NCBI RefSeq assembly: GCF_002354895.1 | Contig: NZ_CP023439.1 | Span: 4,340,001-4,404,000, forward strand | Source: Thauera sp. K11 | GTDB lineage: Bacteria > Pseudomonadota > Gammaproteobacteria > Burkholderiales > Rhodocyclaceae | Direction of reading: 5' to 3' | Length of the DNA stretch: 64,000 nucleotides | Notes under the pieces: generated by a model | Databases searched by the model: none | Told to the model about the DNA's origin: nothing | The model's input: the letters and a program-made list of their open reading frames with translations, nothing else | In this document: one piece after another, positions 1-7,976 of the stretch | Layout of the letters: the number at the start of each line of letters is the position of its first letter | How positions within the stretch are numbered: position 1 is the first letter of the stretch | Position numbers and translations under genes: made by a program

Positions 1-48
1 TAGCGTCTCCGCCGGAACCGCAGGCGCCGCCGCGTGCCGGCACGCCGG

Positions 49-1491
49 TCAGCGGGTGATCGGCTCGACCGCGGCCAGATGCGCCGGCACCGCCAGCCAG
101 CGGCCCAGCATCCGCCAGGTGTCGAGGTCGAAACGGCGCTCGGCGGCGGCATGGAGGGCCGGCAGCGCATCGCGCCGGTCCGCGCTGCCCAGATGGCACC
201 ACAGATCGAACAGGTGGAAAGCCTCGCGGCCGCTGGCGGCGTGCCGCTCCGCCACGATCACCGCCCCGGGCCAGGGCCAGGGCTTGACGCGCGCCGCGGC
301 CAGCGCGCCCGCCAGCCGTGCATCGTGCTCGGCCATGGATTCCCGCCCGGCGCACACGCCGGCGCAGCGCCTGGCCGCGTGGGCCGAACAGGCGCCGCTC
401 GTGCCCGGTTCGAGCCCGAGCCGGCGCGGGCACAGGCGGTACAGCAGGGCCAGTTCGCGCAGCAGGTTGTCGGCCTCGCGGCGGTTGCGGAACGCGCCGC
501 ACAGGTCTTCCCAGTCCTGCGGATCGGTGCCGGCGATCGGCACCTGCTCGTAGATCGGCGCGCGCTTGCGGTTGGCGACCAGGCGCAGCGCGAATGCGCC
601 GTCGCCCGCCTCCGGCAGCCGGTTGCCCGGCGGGCGCAGTTGCTTCAGCAGTTCGGCCTCGAGGAGCAGCGCCCCCAGTTCGCCGGCGGTCTCGATCCAG
701 TCGACGCGCCGCACCTGACGGGCGAGTTCGGCATCGCGCGCCTTCGCACCGGAGGCGGCGAAGTGCTCCCTGACCTTGCCGCGCAGGTTCAGGCTGCGGC
801 CGATGTACAGCGGCCGGTCGCCGCGCCCGGCGGGCGGCGGCTCGGCCTCGGCATGGAGGAGATAGACGCCCGGCCCGTCCGGCACCGCTTCGAGCATGCC
901 TTCGGGCAGGCCGGGCGGACGCGCCGGGGCCTTCATCGCACGCTCGGCGGCGCGCGCCATCGTCTCGGGCGCGAAGTTGCCGCTCACCAGCCGCGCGAAC
1001 TGCAACAGCGCCTCGGCATCGCCCATCGCGCGGTGGCGGGCGTCGCACACCAGGCCGTGGCGCTCGATCAGCGCGTCGAGGCCGTGGCGGTGATGCTCCG
1101 GATGCAGGGCGCGCGACAGCTTGACGGTGCACAGCACCGGCGCGTCGAAGGAACGGCCGGCGCGGGCGAACTCGTTCTTGATGAAGCCGTAGTCGAAGCG
1201 CGCGTTGTGCGCCACGAACACGCAGCCTTCCAGCAGCGCGGCCACCGTGTCCGCGAGCGCCTCGAAGCGCGGCGCGCCGGACACCATCGCATCGGTGATG
1301 CCGACGAGGTCCTGGATCATGCGCGGGATGGGCACGCCGGGATCGACCAGGCTCTCCCAGCGCGCGACGACCTCGCCGCCCTCGATGCGCAGGATGGCGA
1401 TCTCGGTGACGCGGTCGCGCACCGGATGCGCACCGGTCGTCTCGACGTCGATGAAGGCGAGCCGGGCAGGCAAGCCGGAGGACAGGCTCAT
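49..1491 (-). CDS. DnaQ-like 3'-5' exonuclease fused to a GIY-YIG domain
   Basis: Predicted 480-aa cytoplasmic nuclease. Residues 10-170 form a DEDDh exonuclease domain like the DNA polymerase III epsilon subunit: FIDVETTG supplies D15 and E17, AHNARFD supplies D100, and HRAMGD supplies H153 and D158. A GIY-YIG domain begins near residue 208 (GVYLLHAE, then PLYIGRSLNLRGKVREHF), as in UvrC and Cho. Behind it is a Cys-rich UvrC-like stretch (CSAHAARRCAGVC). Proteins with this double architecture are usually annotated as epsilon-family exonucleases and probably act in DNA repair rather than as the replicative proofreader, which is normally shorter and lacks GIY-YIG. The ATG start places the catalytic motif at the usual distance from the N-terminus. 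The domain calls are firm; the cellular role is inferred. Confidence 0.9.
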   Translation of the reverse strand: MSLSSGLPARLAFIDVETTGAHPVRDRVTEIAILRIEGGEVVARWESLVDPGVPIPRMIQDLVGITDAMVSGAPRFEALADTVAALLEGCVFVAHNARFDYGFIKNEFARAGRSFDAPVLCTVKLSRALHPEHHRHGLDALIERHGLVCDARHRAMGDAEALLQFARLVSGNFAPETMARAAERAMKAPARPPGLPEGMLEAVPDGPGVYLLHAEAEPPPAGRGDRPLYIGRSLNLRGKVREHFAASGAKARDAELARQVRRVDWIETAGELGALLLEAELLKQLRPPGNRLPEAGDGAFALRLVANRKRAPIYEQVPIAGTDPQDWEDLCGAFRNRREADNLLRELALLYRLCPRRLGLEPGTSGACSAHAARRCAGVCAGRESMAEHDARLAGALAAARVKPWPWPGAVIVAERHAASGREAFHLFDLWCHLGSADRRDALPALHAAAERRFDLDTWRMLGRWLAVPAHLAAVEPITR

Positions 1492-1611
1492 CGCTTCAGC
1501 CGCGCCTCGGGGCCGGGGACGAACGAAAGCGCGTGGCAGGGATTCCCCCGTCCACGCGCCCGTCCTGCTGGTCTGCGCCCCGGCCTCGACGCGGCCGGCG
1601 CGGCATCCCGG

Positions 1612-1800
1612 TCAATGATTGGTGTCGTAGTAGTACGGCTTCACCGCCACGCGGCTTTCCTGGAAGCGCTGCTGATCTTCCAGCGATTGCGGCTTGTCCC
1701 ACCACAGCGCGCGGCCCTTCTTCTGCTCGACGTTCTCTTGCGGATGCTTCTGCATCCATTCGCGCATGAACTTGGTGTGATCGGATTCGTACGTCGCCAT
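1612..1800 (-). CDS. DUF3460 family small protein
   Basis: A 62-aa acidic-to-basic soluble protein starting MATYESDHTKFMREWM and ending in a Tyr-rich tail (PYYYDTNH). Length and sequence match DUF3460, a small family of unknown function found almost only in Betaproteobacteria. A purine-rich ribosome site (GGGAGAAG) lies just upstream of the ATG. The gene follows spoT on the same strand with a gap of about 50 bp, so it may be read from the spoT message. No catalytic motif or membrane segment is visible. Confidence 0.85.
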   Translation of the reverse strand: MATYESDHTKFMREWMQKHPQENVEQKKGRALWWDKPQSLEDQQRFQESRVAVKPYYYDTNH

Positions 1801-1853
1801 GTCGGCCCTTCTCCCAATGAAAACCGGCGTGATTCTAATCGAATCGGGGACGT

Positions 1854-4058
1854 TCAGCCGACGCGGCCGTCGCCCCGCACGCGGCCGATGCGCACCACTT
1901 CGGGGATGCGGCGCACCGCCCGCACCACGCGGGCGAGATGCGGGCGGTCGCGGACCTGCAGCGTGAGGTTGAGCGCGGTGTAGTCGCCCTGCTCGTTGTC
2001 CATGTTGACCGTCTGGATGTTGCAGTCTTCCTCGGAAATCGAACTCGCCACCTTGGCCAGCACGCCGCGCTGGTTTTGCGTCAGCACGCGGATGCGCACG
2101 TCGAACAGGCGGTCGCTGCCGGTCTCCCATTCCACGTCGACCCAGCGACCGCGGTCGCCGCGCAGCTTGGCGACGGTCGGGCAGTCGTGCAGGTGGACTT
2201 CCAGCCCCTGGCCCTTGCGTATCGTGCCGATGATCGGATCGCCCGGGATCGGACTGCAGCAGCGCGCCAGTTGTACCGCGATGCCTTCCGAGCCGCGGAT
2301 GGTGATCGCCCCGGCAGGCTTGGGCTTGACCACGTCGGGCCGGCCGGACTCCATGTCCTGCGCCTGCGACAGGCGGCGCGCGATGATGGCCGGCAGGCGC
2401 TTGCCCAGTCCGATGTCGGCGAACACGTCCTTCTTGTGGCGCACGCCGCGGTCGCGCAGGAAGCGGTCCCAGGCGAAGGTGGATATCTGCCCCAGCGTGA
2501 GGCCGTGCGGGCGCAGGGCCTGGTTGAGCAGGCGCTCGCCGAGCGCGACGGACTCGTCCTGCTGCGCGCTCTTCATGAAATGGCGGATCTGCGCGCGCGC
2601 CTTGCCGGTGCGCACGTAGGACAGCCAGGCGGGGTTGGGATTGGCGTGCGCCGCGGTGATGATCTCGACCTGGTCGCCGTTGTGCAGTTCGCTGCGCAGC
2701 GGCATCAGGTCGCCGTTGATGCGGCAGGCGACGCAGCGGTTGCCGACGTCGGTGTGCACCGCGTAGGCGAAGTCCACCGGCGTGGAGCCCTTGGGCAGCG
2801 AGAAGATCTTGCCCTTGGGCGAAAACGCATAGACCTCGCCAGGGAAGAGGTCGATCTTGACGTGTTCGAGGAATTCGGTGGCCTCGCCCGAGGCCGACTG
2901 CAGCTCCAGCAGCGACTGCAGCCAGCTGTGCGTCTTCTGCTGCAGTTCGGTGAGCGTCTTCTCGTCTTCCTTGTACAGCCAGTGCGAAGCGACGCCCGCC
3001 TCGGCGATGTGGTGCATCTCGCGGGTGCGGATCTGCACCTCGACCGGCATGCCGAAGGGCCCGATCAGTGTGGTGTGCAGGCTCTGGTAGCCGTTCGCCT
3101 TGGGGATCGCGAGGTAGTCCTTGAACTTGCCCGGCACCGGCTTGTACATGGAATGCAGCGCGCCCAGCGACAGGTAGCAGCTCGGCACGTCCTTGACGAT
3201 GACGCGAAAACCGTAGATGTCGAGCACCTGCGAGAACGACAGGTGCTTCTCGACCATCTTGCGGTAGATGCCGTACAGGTGCTTCTCGCGGCCCTGCACC
3301 TCGGCCTCGATGCCCCACTGCGGCAGGCGCTCCTCGATGGCGGCGAGCACCTTGCCCACCACCTCGCGGCGGTTGCCGCGCGCCGCGCGGATCGCCCTCG
3401 ACAGCACCCGGAAGCGCAGCGGGTACTTGTGCTCGAAGGACAGCTCCTGCAGTTCGCGGTACAGGTCGTTGAGCCCGAGCCGGTTGGCGATGGGCGCGTA
3501 GATCTCCAGCGTCTCGTTGGCGATGCGGCGACGCTTGGCCGGCCGCACGGCATCGAGCGTGCGCATGTTGTGCATGCGGTCGGCGAGCTTGATCAGGATC
3601 ACGCGCAGGTCGCTGGCCATCGCCAGCAGCATCTTGCGGAAGTTCTCCGCCTGCGCTTCCTCGTGCGAGCGGAACTCGATCTTGTCCAGCTTGGACAGGC
3701 CGTCGACGAGTTCGGCGGACACCTTGCCGAAACGCTCGGCGATCTCCGCCTTGGAGATGTGGGTGTCCTCCATCACGTCGTGCAGCAGCGCGGCGATCAG
3801 GGCCTGGGAATCCAGGTGCCAGTCGGCGACGATGGAGGCGACCGCCACCGGATGCGAGATGTAGGGATCGCCGCTGATGCGGAACTGCCCTTCGTGGGCA
3901 TTGGCCGAGAAGTGGTAGGCCGCCTCGATGCGGCCGACGTCCTCGGGCTTCAGGTAGGCGGAGATCTTCTCCTTGAGGCGCACGAAATCGAGCGCCAGCA
4001 CGGGATACGCCGGCGTCGGGGCCAGCGGCGGGGGGGCGGACACGTCACTGCCGGACAT
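1854..4058 (-). CDS. spoT: Bifunctional (p)ppGpp synthetase/hydrolase SpoT (RelA/SpoT homologue)
   Basis: A 734-aa stringent-response enzyme that makes and degrades the alarmone (p)ppGpp. Domains in order: an HD hydrolase (about 40-190) with its metal-binding pair H93-D94 in LLHDVMEDT; a synthetase (about 230-360) with KDYLAIPKANGYQSLHT; a TGS domain (about 385-450); and a C-terminal ACT domain (about 650-730). The intact HD motif together with the basic KFKD version of the synthetase motif fits the bifunctional SpoT/Rel type rather than a synthetase-only RelA. It lies downstream of rpoZ and gmk on the same strand (gap about 23 bp), the standard gmk-rpoZ-spoT arrangement of Beta- and Gammaproteobacteria. 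Confidence 0.96.
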   Translation of the reverse strand: MSGSDVSAPPPLAPTPAYPVLALDFVRLKEKISAYLKPEDVGRIEAAYHFSANAHEGQFRISGDPYISHPVAVASIVADWHLDSQALIAALLHDVMEDTHISKAEIAERFGKVSAELVDGLSKLDKIEFRSHEEAQAENFRKMLLAMASDLRVILIKLADRMHNMRTLDAVRPAKRRRIANETLEIYAPIANRLGLNDLYRELQELSFEHKYPLRFRVLSRAIRAARGNRREVVGKVLAAIEERLPQWGIEAEVQGREKHLYGIYRKMVEKHLSFSQVLDIYGFRVIVKDVPSCYLSLGALHSMYKPVPGKFKDYLAIPKANGYQSLHTTLIGPFGMPVEVQIRTREMHHIAEAGVASHWLYKEDEKTLTELQQKTHSWLQSLLELQSASGEATEFLEHVKIDLFPGEVYAFSPKGKIFSLPKGSTPVDFAYAVHTDVGNRCVACRINGDLMPLRSELHNGDQVEIITAAHANPNPAWLSYVRTGKARAQIRHFMKSAQQDESVALGERLLNQALRPHGLTLGQISTFAWDRFLRDRGVRHKKDVFADIGLGKRLPAIIARRLSQAQDMESGRPDVVKPKPAGAITIRGSEGIAVQLARCCSPIPGDPIIGTIRKGQGLEVHLHDCPTVAKLRGDRGRWVDVEWETGSDRLFDVRIRVLTQNQRGVLAKVASSISEEDCNIQTVNMDNEQGDYTALNLTLQVRDRPHLARVVRAVRRIPEVVRIGRVRGDGRVG

Positions 4059-4081
4059 GGAAGATCCCCCCGCAGGCAGGC

Positions 4082-4297
4082 TCAGGCCTGTCCTCGATTG
4101 AGCATCTCGAGACCGACCTTGCCGGCGGCCACTTCACGCAGCGCGATCACCGTGGGCTTGTCCCTGTCGTGCGGATCGAGTTCGATCTGCGGCGTGCTGC
4201 CGATGGTCAGTTGGCGCGCGCGATAGGTGGCGGCGAGCGTGAGCTGGAAGCGGTTCGGAATCTTCTTCAGGCAGTCTTCGACGGTGATGCGGGCCAT
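4082..4297 (-). CDS. rpoZ: DNA-directed RNA polymerase omega subunit
   Basis: A 71-aa omega subunit, which helps assemble RNA polymerase by chaperoning beta-prime. The start [10 protein letters not shown] is the classic omega N-terminus, and [14 protein letters not shown] with the following segment contains the conserved helix. An ATG two codons upstream is in frame, but the family start at 4297 is preferred. The gene begins only 2 bp after the gmk stop, so the two are almost certainly co-transcribed and probably translationally coupled. Length is normal for Betaproteobacteria. Confidence 0.96.
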   Translation of the reverse strand: MARITVEDCLKKIPNRFQLTLAATYRARQLTIGSTPQIELDPHDRDKPTVIALREVAAGKVGLEMLNRGQA

Positions 4298-4299
4298 GT

Positions 4300-4914
4300 T
4301 CAATCCTGTTCGAGAAAGTCGAAATAATGCGGGAGACGTGCATGCTGGGTGCCGTAACGCAGCCTCGCGGCACGCACGACGGCAACCAGATCTTCGAGTG
4401 CAATCTGCAACTCGTTGTTAATTATAACGTAATCAAACTCTGACACATGGCGCATCTCGCCCCGCGCCGCCAGCAGCCTGCGGTTGATGACGTCGTCACT
4501 GTCGGTGTTGCGTCCGCGCAGCCGCCTTTCGAGTTCCTCGAGCGAGGGCGGCAGGATGAAGACGCCCACCGCATCGGGAAAGACCTTGCGCACCTGCTGC
4601 GCACCCTGCCAGTCGATCTCGAGCAGGGTGTCGCGCCCGGCGGCGATCTGCTCCTTCAGCCAGACCTTGGAAGTGGCGTAATAATTCCCGTGGACCTCGG
4701 CCCATTCCAGGAATTCGCCGCGGTCGCGCAGCGTGCGGAAGGTCGGAATATCCACGAAATGGTATTCGCGCCCGTCCTCCTCCCCCGGCCGCGGCGGACG
4801 CGTGGTGTAGGAGATCGACAACTGCACGCGCTCATCGCGCTGCAGCAGACCACGCACCAGTGTGGTCTTGCCGGCACCGGAGGGCGCGGTGACGACGAAC
4901 AGGGTTCCGGGCAT
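4300..4914 (-). CDS. gmk: Guanylate kinase
   Basis: A 204-aa cytoplasmic kinase converting GMP (or dGMP) and ATP to GDP and ADP. The P-loop APSGAGKTT (residues 10-18) is followed by the GMP-binding segment [11 protein letters not shown] and by REYHFVD, all characteristic of Gmk. The frame is open 30 codons further upstream, but [16 protein letters not shown] is the family start. It is the first gene of gmk-rpoZ-spoT. The gene often found upstream (yicC) is not here; instead the upstream DNA is non-coding and then carries a broken TetR gene, so the chromosome has been rearranged at this point. Confidence 0.96.
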   Translation of the reverse strand: MPGTLFVVTAPSGAGKTTLVRGLLQRDERVQLSISYTTRPPRPGEEDGREYHFVDIPTFRTLRDRGEFLEWAEVHGNYYATSKVWLKEQIAAGRDTLLEIDWQGAQQVRKVFPDAVGVFILPPSLEELERRLRGRNTDSDDVINRRLLAARGEMRHVSEFDYVIINNELQIALEDLVAVVRAARLRYGTQHARLPHYFDFLEQD

Positions 4915-5261
4915 GTCTGGCCTTTTTACTCGATGTTCCCCTGAAGCACAGAACTCGCTGCAACAGGTTGATTTCCATGGGCGATTTTGCCGGGAGGCCA
5001 CCATTTCCCCTACGATTTACCCCACAGCGTGTCTGGGCTGTCGCGGGACGGGATGGACGCTGACGAGGCGGGCGGGCCGGCGCAGGCACGTGCTTTGGAT
5101 TCTATCAGCCGGTTGGTGGGTTGCGAGGAGTCGGGTTCCCAGACGGCAAGCATCCTTGCGGCAAATCCACGCGAACCCGGAACAGGCAGCGAAACAGCGC
5201 GACTATGTCATCCGTGGACAACGGGGTGTCGGCAAGCAGCCCGGCTTCGGGCAGGCGATGC
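4915..5261. other. Non-coding gap upstream of gmk
   Basis: About 350 bp between the gmk start and the TetR relic. Open frames cross it on both strands, but none resembles a protein family and codon use looks random. It should hold the promoter of the gmk-rpoZ-spoT operon, reading left. No convincing promoter, RNA gene or repeat was recognised. Confidence 0.4.
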
Positions 5262-5570
5262 CATGGGCTTCGAGCAGTTCGACCAGACGTGCGTTTTCGG
5301 CGCGCAGGCGGGCGTCTCCAAATCCACGGTCTGCGCGCACTATCCGAGCAAGGAAGCGCTGTTCGCCGCGATGGTCGAGTCCGAGTGCGCGGCGATGATG
5401 GAGGCCATCAAGCGGATCGCGTTACGTCCCGGCAGGCTCGCGGAGACGCTGACCGAACTGGCGTGCACCTATCTGGATATCGTGCTGTCGCCGGACGGGC
5501 CGGCGTTCTATCGCGTCGTGATCACCGAGGCGCCGCGCATGCCGGAGCTGGGCCAGGACTTGCCTACTCT
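5262..5570 (+). pseudogene. TetR-family regulator relic
   Basis: The reading frame gives a recognisable TetR helix-turn-helix (GVSKSTVCAHYPSKEALF) followed by about 60 residues typical of an AefR-like ligand domain (TYLDIVLSPDGPAFYRVVITE, APRMPELG). It lacks the usual N-terminal helix and start: the part before GVSK is degenerate and no ATG or ribosome site is well placed. At the 3' end homology stops at about 5560, just where the convergent siderophore-interacting protein gene ends, so most of the C-terminal domain is gone. This looks like the remnant of a deletion or rearrangement; a short expressed protein is unlikely. Confidence 0.65.
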
Positions 5571-6316
5571 TCAATGGACTCGTGCGTGCCAGCCGCACCC
5601 TGGCGCCAATAGCCGGCGGCCTTGATCCAGGTCTTCGGTCCGCCGCGCGCAACGAACGCCGGCCGTACCCGGCGCATGGCCAGGGTTTCGCCGGCCGCCC
5701 AGAAGAACGCATCGCCCGGCGGCAGAGAAAGCGCCTCGACGGCCGCGGCCAGCCGGGCACCGGCCGATTGCGCATCGCCGCGCAGCCACTGGATCTGCAC
5801 GTCGGCCTGCGAGGTGAAAGGCAGCGTCTCGTCCTGTTCTGCGGTATCGACGATCACGAAGGCGCCCGCTCCCGCCGGCAGCTCCTCCAGTCGCCGCGAG
5901 ATCGCGGGCCATGCGGTGGTGTCGCCGACCAGCACGTTGACGGCGAAGTCGGGCGGAATCACGATCGACCCGCGGGGGCCGCCCAGCGACAGCTTCTGAC
6001 CGGCGTCGGCCTGCGCCGCCCAGGTGGCGGCGGGGCCATGGCCATGCAGCACGAACTCGATATCCAGTTCCTGCCGCTGCGCATCGAAGCGGCGGGGCGT
6101 GTAGTCGCGCATGGCCGGCGCGGCATCGGGATTGGCGGGGTCTTTGAAGAACAGTTTCACATGGTCGTCGAAGCCCAGGCTGGTGAAACCGGCCAATTCC
6201 GGTCCGCCGAGGGTCACGCGCAGGAAGTGAGGTGACAGACGCTGCGTCCTCACCACGGTCGACTCGCGCATCACCAACTCGTAGCGTACACGCCGGATTT
6301 CATGCAATCCGCTCAT
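5564..6316 (-). CDS. Siderophore-interacting protein (FAD/NAD(P)H ferric reductase family)
   Basis: A 250-aa cytoplasmic flavoprotein of the ViuB/YqjH-like family, which reduces ferric siderophores to release iron. The N-terminal FAD barrel carries the flavin-binding motif RDYTPRRFD, and the C-terminal SIP domain ends with the family signature WAAGETLAMRRVR. The start at MSGLHEIRR is preceded by AAAGGAGATT, a strong ribosome site; the frame is open further upstream but without family similarity. It follows the RND efflux operon on the same strand after a gap of about 160 bp and lies in a region with a TonB receptor, a siderophore-binding protein and a Fur-type regulator, which supports a role in iron acquisition. 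Confidence 0.9.
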   Translation of the reverse strand: MSGLHEIRRVRYELVMRESTVVRTQRLSPHFLRVTLGGPELAGFTSLGFDDHVKLFFKDPANPDAAPAMRDYTPRRFDAQRQELDIEFVLHGHGPAATWAAQADAGQKLSLGGPRGSIVIPPDFAVNVLVGDTTAWPAISRRLEELPAGAGAFVIVDTAEQDETLPFTSQADVQIQWLRGDAQSAGARLAAAVEALSLPPGDAFFWAAGETLAMRRVRPAFVARGGPKTWIKAAGYWRQGAAGTHESIEE

Positions 6317-6477
6317 GGCGAATCTCCTTTCTTTCGTTGTCGGGCAAGCCGCCTTCGCGGTTGCGCCCGAAGGGGCTGAACGGCTCGAATTCATCGGCGG
6401 ATGTCCGCAGAGGGCCCGAACCTTCGATGGGCTCGAGCGTACCCCAGCCACCAGCGAGGCGCTGGCGAGAACAACCA

Positions 6478-7971
6478 TCAATCAGGCCCGGCGCCCGGAT
6501 CCTGGCGCGCATGCTCCCCAAGGGTGTGGCCGGCATCACCGGCGGGCCAGCCGCCCCCCAGGGTCTTGAACAAGGTGGCCAGGGCGACCTGCCGCTGGGT
6601 GCCGACCTCGATGAAGCTCAGTTCGTTGGCCAGCGCGTTGCGCTGAGCATCCAGATAGCGCAGATGGCTGTCCACGCCGGCACGCCAGCGCGCCTCCGAC
6701 AAGCGCAGCGCTTCCCGGCTGCTGTTCGCCAGCGCGCGCCGTGCCGCTTCCTCCCGGCGCAGGGTATCGGTGGCAGCCAGGGCATCGGCGACCTCGCGGA
6801 AGGCGGCCTGGACGGTCTGCTCGTAGGCGGCCACGGCGATGTCCTTCCTGAGCGTGGCCAGGTCCAGGTTGGCGCGGTTGCGCCCGCCGTCGAAGAGCGG
6901 CAAGGTGATCTGAGGCGCGAACGACCAGGCGCGCTGGCCGCCCTCGAACAGGTCCGACAGTTCCGCGCTGGCGCTGCCGAACAGCCCGGTCAGCGAGATG
7001 CGCGGGAAGAAGGCTGCACGTGCCGCGCCGATGCTGGCGTTGCGCGCCCGCAGCCGGTGCTCGGCGGCGCGGATGTCGGGGCGCTGGGCCAGCAGCCCGG
7101 AGGGCGTGCCGGCGGCGATATCCTGCACCAGTACGGTATCCGCGGCCAGTTGTGCCGCCGGATAGGGACGCAAATCCTCCACCCCGGTCAACAGAACAAG
7201 CGCATTGCCGGCCTGGCGAAGTTCGCGGGTGATACGCTCCAGCTCCGCCCGGGCCTGCTCGGCCAGCCCCAGGGCTTCCTGGTGGTCGAGTGCGGTGGCC
7301 GTCCCGGCGCTGCGGCGCAGGGCGGTCAATCGCAGCGAGGCTTCCCGTGATTGCAGGGTCTGCTCGGTCAAGCGGTAACGCCGCTGGGCGCCGTCGCGCG
7401 CCAGGTAGGCATGGATGACTTCGGCGACCAGGCTGATCCGCGTGCCGAGGGCGGCTTCTTCAGTCGCCAGGTATTCCTCCAAGGCCGCTTCCGACAGGTT
7501 GCGCACGCGGCCGAACAAGTCCAGTTCGAAGGCGGCCAGGCCCACGCCGGCCTGGTAGCGGCTCTGAATCTGCGCCTCGCCGGTACCCGCCAGGTCGTCC
7601 GGGACACGCTGGCGCGTGCCGTCGCCCCGTACCTCCAGCCCCGGCAGACGGTCGGCGCGCTGGACGCGATACATCGCCCGCGCCGCCTCGACGTCGAGCA
7701 AGGTCTGGCGCAGATCGCGGTTGTTGGCCAGTGCCAGGTCGATCAGCTCGCGCAAGTCTTTGTCGGTGACGAAGGTCTGCCAGTCGAGGACGGCGGCCGA
7801 GGATGCCGGCGCGGCACTGCCGGCGGCAGGCGGTGCCGCCTCCCACTGGGCGGGAATGGGCGCCGCGGGGCGTTCGTGGATGGGCGCCAGCGAGCAGCCG
7901 GCCAGGGCGAGGCTCGCGCCGCACACGGCCAGCCTGAGGCCCCTGCGGGAACCATGAGGAAAGGTTTTCAT
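6478..7971 (-). CDS. RND efflux outer membrane lipoprotein (OprM/NodT family)
   Basis: A 497-aa outer membrane channel that completes a tripartite pump. It has a lipoprotein signal with lipobox LALAGC at about residues 22-27, then two OEP repeats: the first has ELDLFGRVRN, the second LLAQRPDIRAAEHRLRARN and ITLPLFDGGRNRANL, all classic OprM/NodT signatures. The start MKTFPHGSRRG lies 5 bp after the RND permease stop, so it is the third gene of an adaptor-permease-channel operon. Length is normal for the family. The substrate cannot be read from sequence. Confidence 0.93.
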   Translation of the reverse strand: MKTFPHGSRRGLRLAVCGASLALAGCSLAPIHERPAAPIPAQWEAAPPAAGSAAPASSAAVLDWQTFVTDKDLRELIDLALANNRDLRQTLLDVEAARAMYRVQRADRLPGLEVRGDGTRQRVPDDLAGTGEAQIQSRYQAGVGLAAFELDLFGRVRNLSEAALEEYLATEEAALGTRISLVAEVIHAYLARDGAQRRYRLTEQTLQSREASLRLTALRRSAGTATALDHQEALGLAEQARAELERITRELRQAGNALVLLTGVEDLRPYPAAQLAADTVLVQDIAAGTPSGLLAQRPDIRAAEHRLRARNASIGAARAAFFPRISLTGLFGSASAELSDLFEGGQRAWSFAPQITLPLFDGGRNRANLDLATLRKDIAVAAYEQTVQAAFREVADALAATDTLRREEAARRALANSSREALRLSEARWRAGVDSHLRYLDAQRNALANELSFIEVGTQRQVALATLFKTLGGGWPAGDAGHTLGEHARQDPGAGPD

Positions 7972-7976
7972 CGAGC

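Noticed and set aside
1938..4226. Long open frame antisense to spoT
   Set aside because: SpoT is unmistakable on the other strand; the antisense translation has no domain.
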